Counted from the stretch's first letter, positions 31,118 to 43,153 are shown. The stretch is DNA of 64,000 bases from Capronia americana (GCA_016110215.1 JADWQD010000005.1:1674001-1738000); one strand, 5' to 3'. A program made the numbers and translations. The notes: generated from the letters alone by a model not told the origin.

Positions 31118-32102
31118 TCAAGACAGTTCCCTTTTCTTCTCATGCCTTCGTTGCTTGCGTTCCAGTTGCTCTCTCACCTTCGTCACAAACTCGGTACATT
31201 CAACGGGATAGGCCAGGATCATCTCCTTCGCCCATCCTCCCCTGCGATAGTCCTCCAGCGGCCATACACAGCCATAGCCTTCTTCGAACTCGCCGCGATC
31301 CGCCAACGTATCGAGGTAGTCTGCCATTTCAAGCCGAGCTTGGAATTCCGCCCGAAACTCTTGGTCCAAGAGAGTTTGGCGTTGCGAGGCTGGTTTCTTG
31401 TCTGGAAGAAGAGACTCTGGTTCAGATGAAGGAGGCTGCTTGGGGGTGCGTCTGCCGTGCCGGGCGACGAGTTTGAGGACCGAGTATGGTGTTTTGACTA
31501 ATAGATTGCGGAAAGTGTCAGTTGTCAGTCGGGAGCATGAAACGTGGGCATAGGCATAGATTGATAGGGCAAGGAACGATTGCCAAGTGCTTACACATAC
31601 ATCTTGTGGGCTTGGGCGGGCTTTCATCTCCTGGGGACTGGTTCGGAACCATTTTCAGGACGTCAACAGCATCGGAAAGTTCGTCCCACGTCACTGTCAC
31701 GGGCGCTGCGGGGGTGATGGCCATACTGTCGTCGTCGTCATTGTCTTCACTTTTAGATCCGTTGACGCTAGAGTTGGAGCTCCCGGAGTCGGGGGTGTCT
31801 TTGTAGGTCGCGAGATCCGCGTCGGGATAGACCTGAACTGGCTGTCCTGGTGGCTTCACTTTGCGTTCCTTGAGTGCTGTCTTGTCCGCTACATCACCAA
31901 TGCCCTCGGCTGGCTGGTGTGGAGGTGGCCAGACTCCACAGTGCAAGAACTCAGGAGGCCACCTCTCCGTGACGAGAGATGCCGGAGTCTGCTGCCCTTT
32001 GGAAGCTGTATGTGGTGTTTCGTTGTTACTCTGGCAATGATGCTGTGAGCAATCCGAGTGAATCAACTTGCCTATTAGTTTCGCATCAACTGTGGTATCC
32101 AT
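31118..32102 (-). CDS. Hypothetical protein, fungal lineage-specific
   Basis: Exons 32102-31601 and 31497-31118 with a 103-base intron (GTATGT...TATTAG) give 293 aa. No family is recognised. The N-terminal half is low-complexity, with an acidic run (KSEDNDDDDS) and several Pro-rich patches (PPHQP, SPPKPTR). The C-terminal half looks folded: FKTPYSVLKLVARHGRR, then a charged helical part (LLDQEFRAEFQARLEMADYL), a Trp-containing block VWPLEDYRRGGWAKEMI, and a basic coiled tail. In-frame splicing and the better composition of the second exon support a real gene. No signal peptide or membrane segment is seen. The start ATG is the first in the frame. Confidence 0.6.
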
Positions 32103-33265
32103 TCTGTATGGTGAGGAAAGATTAACTCAGTGCGTGAGTAAGTATATTCTCGAGTTTCATGCGATATCGATCGGTTTTCAGATATTGTATGCATATAGTA
32201 CCTGGCTAATGCGTCGGGGTGGGGGCGTGGTCTTCTACACACGTTAATATGAACCGGGACGCATCCATCGAACAACGCCACATCCTCCGAAGCGGTCATC
32301 AGCTCACTACTTGGCGAAGAAGGGTGCCCCTGGAATGGACCCGGCATGCGCAGGATAATCACGGGGAAAGTGCTCGCATGATCGATCGACGTGCAGTGTT
32401 CGGCGATCACGGGAATGAAACGGCGTAGATGCGCCAGTACACCTAACCAGCATAAGACTAGGCATCTGGATCGACCAGTTACGAGTGAAGGGCATGTGAA
32501 CAGTGTGGTGCGACATGCTCTTGTTCGTGTCCAGGCTCCTCGTCGAAAAATGTCATTTGTGGAGAAGGAAAGAATAGTGACGAGATTGTGGTTCGATTAA
32601 CCGTGCGAAGCCCGAAATAAACTAGCGTGCCTCTGATCGGGCTTCGTTGACTCTTGGCTCACTGTTCTCTCACCTCTGTCCTTGTCGCCAAAACCTCTCA
32701 TGACCATCCATCTCTCTACAAGTCGACATCCGTTGACTTGTCCGATGACAGTGTTTTATATTCCATTTTCTCCGAGACATCACGGCGTTGCATGTCTTGG
32801 CGCTTCTTGATCTCATGATCGACGACCCGAGCCATTTGGCATCCTTCCACCACAGTGCAACAGCATGGAAGATGACAAGCACCAGTTCGACAGAACAGGA
32901 TCGACATCCTTAGGTGTCCCTGGGTGTCCCTTGTTCAGTGGATATATATGACCGACTGCTCCTCATCCGATTCACCATGTTTCAAGAAAAGAGAGGAAGC
33001 GACCTTCGAATCGAGCTGGTATGTAATAGATTGATGAAGGAACTGGATCTGGCGTGACCGTCGGCCGACCCAAGTCGTCCAAATGTCTACATAATCAATT
33101 AATTCTGCTCTGCTCTGCTCTGCACCAACTCGGTTTCCCTAACGCTCAAAGATCTTACAAGCTAAGCGCGCTCAATACAGTGATTAAATCTTGACCAAGT
33201 CTGTGACCATCAGTGATCAATCTCTAAACCCTCTCCGCACTCACAACCTCACCCAGCACGCAACA
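32103..33265. other. Intergenic, 1.16 kb
   Basis: Divergent upstream regions of the hypothetical gene and the secreted-protein gene. A short TGCTC-type microsatellite occurs at 33105-33123 in the proximal promoter of the latter. No gene is supported. Confidence 0.4.
33105..33123. repeat. TGCTC-type microsatellite
   Basis: Nearly four copies of ctgct/tgctc upstream of the secreted-protein gene. Confidence 0.7.
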
Positions 33266-33880
33266 ATGAAACGATTCACCCTCTTCGCCGCCGCAGCAGC
33301 GGCTCTTCTCGGTCTAGTCGCGGCCTCGCCCATCGAAATCCGCGACGAACCCGACGATGAACATCCTCAAGACCTCCAGGGTCGCTCCCTCCCCAGCTTC
33401 GATCTCGCCATCGGCGGCGGCCGCTTCGACATGTCGGAGCTCCAGTCTTACAGCCTCTTCTACGCCAACGGCAGCGCCTACATCGGGCAGATCAAGTACC
33501 AAACGTACTCGGAGCCGTTGATCGTTTCGGGAGCCCAGAACGGTATCGACACCCTGACGTTCCAGTCGATCCACGCGTCGCCCACCGGCTGGCAACAGAT
33601 GTATGTCACGCCGCGGCAATCGAAGCCCGTGGGCTTCTCTACGCCTCACGGCTCACCTCCGCAGGGTGTCCGTGTCAATGAATTCAGCTTCAATTGGAAC
33701 CGGAGCGGGCTCCAGAACCATGGCAGGAATTTATTCTACGCGTGCCAAGATGCCGGGGGCAAGCTGGCGGCGATTCATAGCTACCAGATCTGGTGGATGG
33801 GAGATGGCTTCCCGAGCAGATGGTATTGCAGGGGACCTCTTAATATCCGTGCTGCCGATGGGTGTGCGAGAAGTTTGTGA
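33266..33880 (+). CDS. Small secreted protein of unknown function
   Basis: 204 aa, single exon, from ATG 33266. The N-terminus KRFTLFAAAAAALLGLVAAS is a textbook signal peptide with a likely cut after Ala-Ala-Ser. An acidic pro-like stretch (DEPDDEHPQD) precedes a folded domain rich in Tyr, Gly and Trp: SYSLFYANGSAYIGQIKYQT, FSFNWNRSGL and YQIWWMGDGF. Three cysteines occur late (in YACQD, WYCRG and DGCAR). One NGS and one NRS glycosylation site are present. I do not recognise the family. It might be a cell-surface or effector-like protein, but there is no direct evidence for either. Confidence 0.75.
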   Translation: MKRFTLFAAAAAALLGLVAASPIEIRDEPDDEHPQDLQGRSLPSFDLAIGGGRFDMSELQSYSLFYANGSAYIGQIKYQTYSEPLIVSGAQNGIDTLTFQSIHASPTGWQQMYVTPRQSKPVGFSTPHGSPPQGVRVNEFSFNWNRSGLQNHGRNLFYACQDAGGKLAAIHSYQIWWMGDGFPSRWYCRGPLNIRAADGCARSL

Positions 33881-34396
33881 GCACGGAAAAATGTCGTCGT
33901 GCCTTGCAGCTATGTATAGTATTAATATTGTCTTGGGGGGGCTGAAAGCGTACACGCATGGCCCGGAGTTGTGGAAATAACTAGGAAATGCAGCTGGAAA
34001 GGTACCAGGTAGTCAATAATTGCACTAAAGGTTTGACGGCCTGCCTGGTCTTGTTTCGGCGCCTCGCTTCACGTCCTATCGCTGTCGCCGCCGCGTTCCT
34101 ATCCTTTGCCCAGCAAGGCTACAGCATTGAAGATGATCATACGTATGGGGTGGACGGCATGGTATCGTGTTGCTGCCGGGTACTATGACCATACCCCGTA
34201 TATGCCATCTTGCCCTCGAGATGGAGAATTCACCGTCCGGGCTCTGGTTCGTGCCTTTTGGTCTCTTGAATATCCCACTCTCTCCGTGACATTTGAGCCT
34301 CCAATCCGCTACATCGGCCAGCGACCGAGAGTTGAAGTGTCGTCAATTGTCAATACCTGATCCGCCTCCACTTTCATGCTGTAGTTAGCATACCCA
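33881..34396. other. Convergent 3' flanks, 0.5 kb
   Basis: Between the ends of the secreted-protein gene and the epimerase gene. No supported feature. Confidence 0.35.
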
Positions 34397-35341
34397 TCAC
34401 AATGCAGTAAAGTACGCCGTCCAGTCATGCTGGTCCAGGAAGCCCAACAAGCGCCGGATCTTCAAGTTGCTAATGGGCGCCTCCCGCTTGTCGAATCCCC
34501 TCGTTTGCGGTACCTGGGGATACAGCCGGCGCAGGAACTCGGCCGTATCCTCGCTCGGGTTCGTGATCGTGCTATTCACCGCGTTAAACACCTGGAACCC
34601 CAGCCTCGAAACTAGCAGCCCACGATGGCACATCTGTCCCAGATCCCGCGCATCCGTGTACGACCACCCGTGCTGGAACCACTTGTCCGGCTCGCGCACG
34701 TATCCCTGGAACATGTCGCCGTTGTATTCATCCGGCTCGAACACGCGGCCGATCCGGAGGCAGTAGATGTCGACGCCGAAGCGGGCGGCGTAGCTGCGCG
34801 CGATCCGCTCGCCGCAGAGCTTGGACAGCGCGTACGGGTCCGTCGGGTTGGTGTCCAGGTCTTCGGTGACGGGGAAGCTGGCGTACTCGAGGTGGCCCTG
34901 CCCGAAGGAGACCCCGTACACGGTCACGCTGCTGGCGAGGATCACCTTCTTGATCCCTAACTTACAGGCGGCTTCGACGACGTTGTGCGTGCCCAGGACG
35001 TTGATGCGGAAGGTCTCTCCGTCGCTGACGACCATGGGCTTGTTGATCCCAGCAAAGTGGACAACCGCATCGACGGGGCGGGGTGGTTCCGCGGTCGGAA
35101 AAGGCTCCCCCAGCGTCATGTGCGTGTTGAGGCTGCTGAAGACTTGCCCACTGTCTGTGAGGTCGCACTTGATCGTGTGAACGGTCCGGAGCGTCGAGAG
35201 GGTGGGGTCACCTGATGTGGTGGACGCAAGGTCCACCAGGTCGAGGTTGATGACTTGGTGGCCGTACTGGAGGAGCTCCTGGATCACATGCCGGCCGACT
35301 TTGCCGGAGCCGCCAGTGACTGCGACTCGGAGGCCGGTCAT
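34397..35341 (-). CDS. NAD-dependent epimerase/dehydratase (extended SDR)
   Basis: 314 aa, one exon, from ATG 35341 (an upstream GTG at 35347 is not a start). The Rossmann nucleotide loop is TGGSGKVGRHV near residues 9-19. VVHFAGINKP and the catalytic set follow: ILASSVTVYG and the YxxxK in DPYALSKLCGE. YCLRIGRVFEPDE is typical of extended short-chain dehydrogenases. Closest in pattern are UDP-glucose 4-epimerase-like and uronate-dehydrogenase-like enzymes. The substrate is likely a sugar or sugar nucleotide but cannot be fixed. The protein ends soon after the domain and is presumably cytosolic. Confidence 0.87.
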   Translation of the reverse strand: MTGLRVAVTGGSGKVGRHVIQELLQYGHQVINLDLVDLASTTSGDPTLSTLRTVHTIKCDLTDSGQVFSSLNTHMTLGEPFPTAEPPRPVDAVVHFAGINKPMVVSDGETFRINVLGTHNVVEAACKLGIKKVILASSVTVYGVSFGQGHLEYASFPVTEDLDTNPTDPYALSKLCGERIARSYAARFGVDIYCLRIGRVFEPDEYNGDMFQGYVREPDKWFQHGWSYTDARDLGQMCHRGLLVSRLGFQVFNAVNSTITNPSEDTAEFLRRLYPQVPQTRGFDKREAPISNLKIRRLLGFLDQHDWTAYFTAL

Positions 35342-36196
35342 GTTCACTTATTGAGGGGATGGATAGGGCAGAGATGAGAGGAGATTGTGAGCTGAGGTAT
35401 CAAATGTGCCTTTGTAAATAAATGAACGGGAAAGAGTGCGGGGATACGAGTACACAGCACTTCCCATGCTGACAGAGTCGGGGTTCATGCAAGGCTCTAC
35501 CATGCAGATGGATACCATGGTCTAGGGCCCCGGATCTGGGAGATCGTGGGTTAAGCACATACACAGTATGGAGACGAGGATCTACTTGCAACGGGCTTGA
35601 CTTGGACACTGGTTCAGTGGGGTAGAGAACGTTTCTCGCGAAATATAGCCACCGACATGGCGTGGAATAAGGCGAGGAACGCGAGAAATCGCCAGTGTAG
35701 GAGCAGATCAGACCGAGGACTTTGAGTGACAGCTTCTCAAGACGGGGAAATGGAAACCTATATCAAGAAGGCGCCGGCTCGTCGACGTGGGGTCGGTCTT
35801 GTCAACGGCCTGCCTGGCAGTGAGAGATTTGAATAGATCGTCGAAAGGCGGCTTATCATTGCCATCTTGCCACCTTGGAGGTACTCGTTTACCGGAGAGG
35901 AACAGCGAGAGTGAACATTGAATAAATTGCTCTGCCCTTGTCCGTAGCACGTCGGACAGACAGTTGGTTGCCATTTTGGTTCGACGAGGAGAAGAAAAAG
36001 AGAGATTAACATGGCGGCGTCTCGGCCAATTTGTTCGCGTTTCCCGCCCTGCTTCACCCTATGTTTGTCCAAGTCCCCATCAACCATTATTCATTAAACT
36101 CCCATTTCCTAGACTTGTTCACCTCAGTTGCACACTCGGTACTCTGTAGGTATTAAACGCGCAGATTCCCAACGTCCTCTCTTCGCTTTCAACACC
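35342..36196. other. Intergenic, 0.85 kb
   Basis: Upstream of the epimerase gene and of the Gly/Ala-rich hypothetical gene. A minus-strand open frame of 88 codons at 35708-35974 has acceptable composition but no domain, and was not called. The stretch 36030-36130 is pyrimidine-rich, as in a fungal leader. Confidence 0.35.
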
Positions 36197-36820
36197 ATGT
36201 CGCGCGACTCCTCCGCCACCTACATCCACCTGCGCTCGTCGCGGCTTGCGGACGTGTTCGAGGAATTCTGCCGCCCCCCGTCCTCCACAGTCTTCGCCCC
36301 CGCCGGCTCATCTACAACCCAGCCCCAACAATCCAGCGGCGGCGGCGGCACAACCGCCAACGCCAACGCCAACAGCAGCAGCACGCGAGGCACGCTCGCG
36401 GATGGAAGTGGCATGGTCGCCCTCCCGGGCCACTACCTCCCCTTCGAGGAGATCGCGCTGCCCCCGCACTTGATGCCGATCAATCCCGAGGACGAGGACG
36501 ACGTCGTGCCGGACATGCACGCCGCGTTTGGGATCAATCGCGCGTTAAACCAGCATTCGGTCGCGCCAGGGGTGGGCGCTGCTTCTGCGTCGGCGGTGGC
36601 CGCGGCGGGTGGGGTCGGGGGCAGTGGTGGCGCGATGGGCAGTGGTGAACCGACCGGCGAGGCAAGCCACGCCGGAGTCATGAGGGAGCCGATCTGGAGG
36701 GATCTGGGCTTGGAGGGACTGGTTGCGGATGTGCCGCGCAATCGCAATACCGCTGTCGAGCATGGAGAGATGGGGAGGAGGAGAGAGGGCCATCGGACAG
36801 GGTTGCTCCTTTTGCGGTGA
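36197..36820 (+). CDS. Hypothetical protein with Ser/Asn- and Gly/Ala-rich linkers
   Basis: 207 aa from ATG 36197. I do not recognise it. An N-terminal part (YIHLRSSRLADVFEEFCRPP) and a middle part (GHYLPFEEIALPPHLMPINP) look conserved in character. They are joined by low-complexity linkers (SSGGGGTTANANANSSS; ASASAVAAAGGVGGSGGAMG). The C-terminus has EPIWRDLGLEGLVADVPRN and then a basic end. No signal peptide or membrane segment is seen. It lies tail to tail with POL12, only 175 bases away. The high GC of the linkers makes the antisense frames open too, so the strand choice rests on the composition and the good start context. Confidence 0.55.
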   Translation: MSRDSSATYIHLRSSRLADVFEEFCRPPSSTVFAPAGSSTTQPQQSSGGGGTTANANANSSSTRGTLADGSGMVALPGHYLPFEEIALPPHLMPINPEDEDDVVPDMHAAFGINRALNQHSVAPGVGAASASAVAAAGGVGGSGGAMGSGEPTGEASHAGVMREPIWRDLGLEGLVADVPRNRNTAVEHGEMGRRREGHRTGLLLLR

Positions 36821-36995
36821 GAGGCAACAAGGTTGACGAAACGGCAAAGAGACACTAAGGGTGAAACGATCATGACTCGCGAGGAAGACGACGAAATTAT
36901 TATGCTATGCTTTGTTATCTTTACAGCATGATTGTCGCCCAAGACGTGCTTGGGATTTACACCGCCAAAGACACTAGCGACCACCGGGCTTCTGA

Positions 36996-39074
36996 CTATA
37001 TTCTTACGACGTCGACTCGAGCGCGCTCGAACACGTCATGCATGACAGTCCGAGCCGACTTCTCCTCCTCAGACAAGATACGCGGATGCAGTGAGATTTG
37101 GGAATATGTGCCGGCGGCCTTGCGTTTGGAGAGCTGGCCCGGGTTAATCACCATCACGCTGTCGACGACCTGCAAAACCATGTCAGCATCTCTGCAGAAG
37201 AGCAAGATAGGTTCAGTCGGATCCAGGACTCCAACCATACCTTTATAGACGGAGTCAACATGCTCGGCAAGATGAGCACATCAGGCTTGACCTGCATCCA
37301 TTCCCCAAGCTTGTAAAAGCCGAGATCTAGGCATGCACCCGTGGCTTTCACGATGCCGTTATTGGACAGCTTGTCTCTCGACATGGGCGGGTAAAGAGGG
37401 AAGAAATGCCGCTGGTCAATCAGGTAGCCCGGCAACCTCGTCAATAGATCAGGCGCCGGACCATGTGACAGTTGCTCTCGACTAAGCTCATATAGAATGT
37501 CTTGTGAGGAGACAGCGAAGACGACCTCGTTGAGCGAGATGAACGAAGGATTGGGAAGCATGGTGACTTGTTTCGGCAGAGCAAGGTCCTTCTTTGCGAA
37601 TCGTGCTTGTGGCCAGCTGACGTGTTTGTTCAAAGCGTCCCGAACGCTGGGAATCATGATGATTGTGATGCTCGGTACAGCTGAGCAAAGGCGTTGGAGA
37701 GGCGCGGATACCCAGATCCGGAACAATGCAGCCAGAGAAGCTTCCTCGTCTAGGCCTCGCACGTCAGGCAGTTCAAAGTCTCCCGAAGCAAGCATTGGGT
37801 GCTCGATGTCAAGGAATGGGCCACTCAGTATGAGAGCATCGGCCATTGATTCCTCAGCTTTGTCACACAGCGCCTGCAAAGGTTCGAAGTCAAGGTTGTC
37901 TTCGGCGGTAAACGGACCAGAGGCGATAATGATGTTGAGGGGCAACGATGTTGAATCCTCCGAGACTTCGAGTCTCTCGTTGATCGTCTCTATGTTGTTT
38001 GGCAACGAAGAGGGCATAGGAAGCTTCGGTATCGAGAGCACTTCCTTGACTGTGAAGTAGAGTCCAGAAGCATTTGTGCCTCGCAATGCAACGATTTGGC
38101 CTGGGAAGAATTGGTAGGATGGTAGCGCATCGACTTTCAGCGGAACACGGAGTCCTGCCCCCATTCGTCTCGACATCTCCAGCACTAGTGATGCTGCGTT
38201 CAATTTGCCTTCTGCGGTGTCGCATGCAATCCTCCCCACAGCAACAATCTCGCTTGTACTTTGTGCGGCAGCATTGCCGAAAGAAGAGTCTTCCAGGTTG
38301 TGCGCCTTTTGAATGAGGGCCAGGAAATTGTCAATGCGCTCGTCAAGCATTTCTGATGCCTCCGAAAGGTGCATTGCCATCGGCCTGTATTCGAATTTTT
38401 TGTAATCTGTCCCCGAAACAAGTTTCAGGCGTGCTTGGGAGAAGGGAGCAATGGGTGCTTCAGCGGTGGAGAGGTGCCCGTTGAGTGTCTCGATGGTCTG
38501 ACCTGGATTCTGTCGCTCCGAAAAAGGTATTCCTCCGGGTCCATCTGTCTTCCCAGCCTTACTCGGAGTTTTCTTCGTGTCAGGTCGACTGACCTTCCTG
38601 GGCATTGGAGTGTCGAACTCAGATTTTCGCTTAATGCTGCCATTTCGTCGTGGAAGCGCATTCGGCGTGAGTTCATCAAGCCTGTCTCTGTTCAGTATTC
38701 TTTTGAAGATACAACAGAAGCATGGTTGTATCATACATGCCAAAAACGTCCGCTTTCCCACCAGTCCTAGGAGTAGCGTGGACGTTACTTTTCCTGTCTT
38801 GTTTCACTGCAGATTTGGGTCCTGATTGCTGTGCCCGTTCTCCTCTCTCGACAGAGTCTTGTACGTCTTTCGCGAACATGCGCGCTGTCTCAAGATCCAG
38901 TTTCGTCTCCTCGCTGCCCATCTTCAAACAGTAAACCTCCCATTTTATAAACAACTCGTCTGCGGTGAGGGAGTGGACTCTGAGCACTGATTGCAGGACG
39001 TCCAGGATGTCTGGAGCCAGTCCATTGCCTGCAGGGTCAAAGCGTGCATTGAGGTTTTCTTTCACCTCTGTCAT
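36996..39074 (-). CDS. POL12: DNA polymerase alpha subunit B (primosome regulatory subunit)
   Basis: Exons 39074-38737, 38681-37241 and 37169-36996 join in frame to 650 aa, with 55- and 71-base introns. The N-terminal helical domain (DILDVLQSVLRVHSLTADEL) is followed by a linker with basic patches (NGSIKRKSEFDTPMPRKVSR). An OB-fold part and the inactive calcineurin-like phosphoesterase domain come next: LNIIIASGPFTAEDNLDFEP, ALILSGPFLDIEHP, and IIMIPSVRDALN. The end has DVLILPSMLTPSIK spliced to VVDSVMVINPGQLSKR. The subunit tethers polymerase alpha-primase to the replisome. It is in the nucleus. The upstream in-frame ATGs (to 39527) precede non-conserved sequence and were rejected. Confidence 0.93.
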
Positions 39075-39619
39075 GTTGGCTGATATGTTGTGGTCTCGAG
39101 GGCCGTCCGAGAAGAAGATGTGCTTGATCGTAGACTGATTGCGAAATGTGAAGTTGACGCGACTCTCCGACGCGTTTAATTGCCAAGATCTGGCGTGGTC
39201 GGCTAGCTGCTTCAAGACTGGCGTACTTAGAACTTTGTGGAGAAATATTCCAGGTGCGGAGTTCACCCGACTGTACAGCCACACAGCCAACCTACTCGTG
39301 CTACTATGAGAAACGTACAAGGTATGCCAGCAATAAGGCCACGCGACTGCGTGCAGATACCTCTCCATCGAGGTATCACAGACCGTCTGCAGGAGGTGTA
39401 GTGGCAATTGACTGCAGGGGAGTAACTTATGATCACTTGATGAAAGATACGCCGTCACTAATAAATCCAGTTCAGCTCTTGAATCATATGTTGGTGAAGA
39501 TTCTAGGCAAAACTGCCATTCTCTCACGCCTTCTTAGGTTAAGTCGGTATTCACCAATCGCGAATTGGAATAATATGTTGTCTCAACCCTCCATAAGATA
39601 GTGTTCACACCGAGAACAG
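39075..39619. other. Intergenic: POL12 upstream region and GPCR 3' flank
   Basis: 545 bases between two minus-strand genes. Open frames are non-conserved. Nothing else is seen. Confidence 0.35.
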
Positions 39620-41316
39620 TCATCCTTCTCCAGATCGGCTTCCTCTTCGGAGGTTTACCTCCAAGTGATCTCGGCCAACTCCTCTCCGCGATCTCACCCA
39701 GTTCCTCATTGTCTCCTTCCATCTACTCCTTCTGCTCTCCTTCACCTGCGCAACCGACGGTCGCCTTGAATTTCGATTACCCGAACATGTAATGAAATCT
39801 TTACACTCGCTCCAACTAATGGATAGGTAGATACAGAAATTGCCAAAACCGTGCAGCGGAACGCAGGCCGCGGAAGAGAGATAGAGGCCATAGATAGCCT
39901 TGTCTGGAGCGGCAATATTGTAGACACGATTAACGCTTATAGGGACCTGTGAGCGTAATCCATATTAGTGCTAAGGTTCACACGTGTGGTCGGGCGCAAC
40001 GGACCCATCCTGAGTTAGAAAATGAGTTTTGCGTAGCGCGCCGGAATACAAGAAGAACTTGGATGGCTGGAACGTACCCAGGTAACAAACAAAACGAGCG
40101 TGCAGAGAAGAGCGAATTTTGCGTACTTCCAGTGGATCCTGTCGAACCGCGAGGACGACCTTCGCGAAGCAGTCTGTTCGTTGTTCTGCAGTATTGGTTG
40201 ATCGGAAGCCGAGCGGTCGAGAGCACCAGTGGGAGAGGTAGCATTCCAATTACCGAACGGGGAGGAGGAAGTTGAGGTTTGGTATAGTGATTCCTGTGGG
40301 TGGGGGTCTGCTTGTAGCTGCCGTGCCAGGTCTAGTACCTCACGCGACTGAATCGGTGCGAGCGGTGAAAGGGGTTCGTGACCCTCGAATTGAGGTGACG
40401 GCAGCTGAGAGTTCTGCTCACTGTTCGAGGCCGTGGCAACTGATCGCCCTGATTCTCTACTCACAATGGGCGCCATGAAAGCGCGCGCAAAGCTTGAGAA
40501 GCGGCGCTCCCGTGGCAGAGGAAACCCATCGGGGCCCACGACAGGCTCCTCGCTGTGCAGAGCAGATTTAGCTTTGGCGGACTTGACGCTTTTACGGACC
40601 CGAAGGATCTGCTTGCCGCTAAGAGCGAGAAAGAGGATGGCGATCGCGACGAAACACCTGACCGGGTTAAATGCGATGTCCTTGACAAGGCTCGTTGACG
40701 GTGAAACTCACCATATCGGTACGAAGAAAGCCACCAGCCGGATGATCGCGGACTCCTTAGCAATCCAACACCAAAGTGTCGCTGGGCCGTAGACGGTCTT
40801 GCCGTCCGGTCTCCAGAATAGGTAGGTGAAGGCTTGGATAAATGGTAAGATGAAAGCCAATAAAACTGCAACAAAATCGATCTTTTTCAACTCGGTCGCA
40901 TTTCGTTTAGTCCGAACGGTGAGGAACACGTTAAACGACATAATCATCACCTATAGTACTGATTAGATTAAATGGTCAAGTAACCGTATAGATGGATGAA
41001 TAGGGCCAGAACGCACAAGTAATGGGTCTGTCATCAAAAACCAAGTGAGCAGGAACCCTTGGGTCTGACACCAAGCGGAATTTCTTCCAGCGTGAATAGG
41101 CGACTGGGCCCAACTGTACGAAAGGCATCCAAAGAAGTTGGCGATGGCAATGGAAAACGCAAGCCGGTTGACAGGTTTCCGGAGCGGCGGATAACTGAGG
41201 AAGCTCGTTATCGTGAACGCCGAGCCCGCTAAGGACAGACATGATGATATTCTGGCAGCAATTTGAAAATCTCGCAGCTGCTCGGGAGAGAAAGGCTGGC
41301 TGGGTTGTTGGTTCAT
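39620..41316 (-). CDS. Seven-helix receptor, cAMP-receptor-like fungal GPCR
   Basis: Four exons (41316-41017, 40950-40712, 40657-40078, 39946-39620) join in frame to 481 aa; introns are 66, 54 and 131 bases. The seven membrane helices can be traced, from ISSCLSLAGSAFTITSFLS and LAFSIAIANFFGCLSYSWAQ to ALLCTLVLFVTW and then VPISVNRVYNIAAPDKAIYG and an LYLSSAACVPLHGFGNFCIY helix. Two helices have the WRPDG and LWCWI features of the Dictyostelium cAMP receptor-like class. A long third cytoplasmic loop of about 140 residues is Ser/Gln-rich, and a basic cytoplasmic tail follows. The receptor should couple to a heterotrimeric G protein at the plasma membrane; the ligand is unknown. Confidence 0.88.
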
Positions 41317-43153
41317 CTCAGTTTCGGCATTGTGTCTCCACGCGGCTCGTGAATATAGGACTCTGTGCGACTAAGTCGGTGGTCGAATGCAGTCTACAAG
41401 CTGCAAGAACGCGGTCATTGGCGCATCTCATGCGCCCAAGGCGCTGTTGACTCAGTTCAGCTGCTACTTTCGTGGTGCAACTGGTCTTGCTGGATTGTAG
41501 CAAACGTCGATGAAGTGTGAAGGTATTGGCAGTGCTCGCCTGAAGGGGAAATAAGGATGGGGAAAGAGACCCAGCCAGAGCAGCGCGCCTTAAAGGACTG
41601 ATGGCTGGGGTGGCTTGATGAGTTAATCATGGGGAGCTCCGAGTGACCCTCGAGCTTGGTGGAAATCGGCAGCGATCGCCGGAGGTTAACGAAGAGGTGA
41701 AGGTTTGACCTTGCTGACATGCCCGACAGGTTAGTGGACAGAAAGGACAGAATTGGCAGGATGTTGCTTGCTTCGTCTACAGCGCGTAGGCGAGAAGAAG
41801 CCAGAGACACGCCGGCATTCGCGAGCAGGGAGGCTACTGCAGTAAGCGGTGCGCCCGCCTTTCCCCCTTCAGGACAGTTTGCGAGGTTAGCTGATTAAGG
41901 AACTGCATGCACGAGGATATTTTGAGCAGTCCTAACCCGAGTGACTCGAGGTCATGAGGGGAGTTGAAAGGAGAACACGGGGAAGCGAGATTTGGAGGCT
42001 GGCTTTCGAGCTCACTTGACTCGCTACGGCAGGCTTTTCGAAATGAACCCAGTACATCTGGAGAAGCGGCGGGAGGTCCATTGATGAGCGCTGGATGGGA
42101 GATTTTGTCGCGCTCGCAGTGCACTATAAACATAAGAGTGCGATAGGTATTGTTGAGGACTCTGAGTTCCAGGAATACGGAAACAGCTGTCGTGGCTGAA
42201 GCTCCAGCCACAGCGCGGGGATCAACACCCAAAGACGGAGGAATCCTTGACCGCGAAGAATCTCAGAGTCTCAGGTACTCCTCTAAAGTGGAAAGCTCGG
42301 ACTGGGAACCTGAACCTTTCAGTTCCATGACTGAACGCATGAGGTGTTTCCTTTGACAGTGAAGACATGAAGCGTTCAGCTGATGAATTCGAGTCTATGC
42401 TCACCGACGCGCGCAACTACATTTCCAACAAGGGCTGCTCGCTTTCATCCTCATCTACTGGGACGCTCTACCCTCATCTGAGCGTCCCGCAAAGCGCGAG
42501 GCAAGAGACGAGTTTCCCGTCCCTGACACCCCACTAGGAGCGGCGTCGCGTTAGTCACGACGCGGCTCCCTGCCAAAGCCTTCACCCTCGTCCCAAAAGG
42601 CAGGAGGTCGATAGAGAGGCTCTGACAGCAACGCGGCCTGAGTTCTTCTATATCTCTCTAATGGTATTCTGATACGAAGTAGTGATTGGCTTTCACCCTG
42701 AAGCCTCTCCGGTGACTCGTCAAACACGATTTTGATCTCAACATTGCCTACTTACTTCTCTAGCCTCGATACTGGAAGAGATGTGAAACGGGTTATTATG
42801 AACACAGCAATGTATATCAAGGGAGAGCTTCGTAGATTGATGAGGAGGCGTTGGGTAACCAGCACAACCAGCCTAAATAGATCACGATATGCTGTAGACT
42901 GCAATCGGTCCATGAGACGTTGTCTTCCGTGTGCAAATGGTCGTCAACCACTCCTCACCGACTCCTCTTGGTGCTCCTCACCAAGCCAAAGCGCTTACAT
43001 AAGTTAGGACCGGTGAAATTGGATTTCATCAGGCTGCCCGGGACAGGGGCTTCCGTCGTGGCTTCTCACTTTCCCCATCGCCGTAATGTGCATCCAACGG
43101 TCTTCGAGGCCACTTGATCCTTCCTACCATCCCCTAACCGACAACTCCTCGAG
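41317..43153. promoter_or_regulatory. Longest gene-free stretch, divergent promoters of GPCR and Sec14-like gene
   Basis: 1.84 kb. Open frames at 41457-41810 and 41834-42232 (minus) and 42732-43007 (plus) have no domain and no conserved-looking blocks. It may hold long leaders, as signalling genes often do, or an undetected non-coding RNA. Nothing specific could be assigned. Confidence 0.4.

Noticed and set aside
38676..39527. Upstream extension of POL12 to 39527
   Set aside because: Residues before the ATG at 39074 do not resemble the family, whereas the N-terminal helical domain starts right after it.
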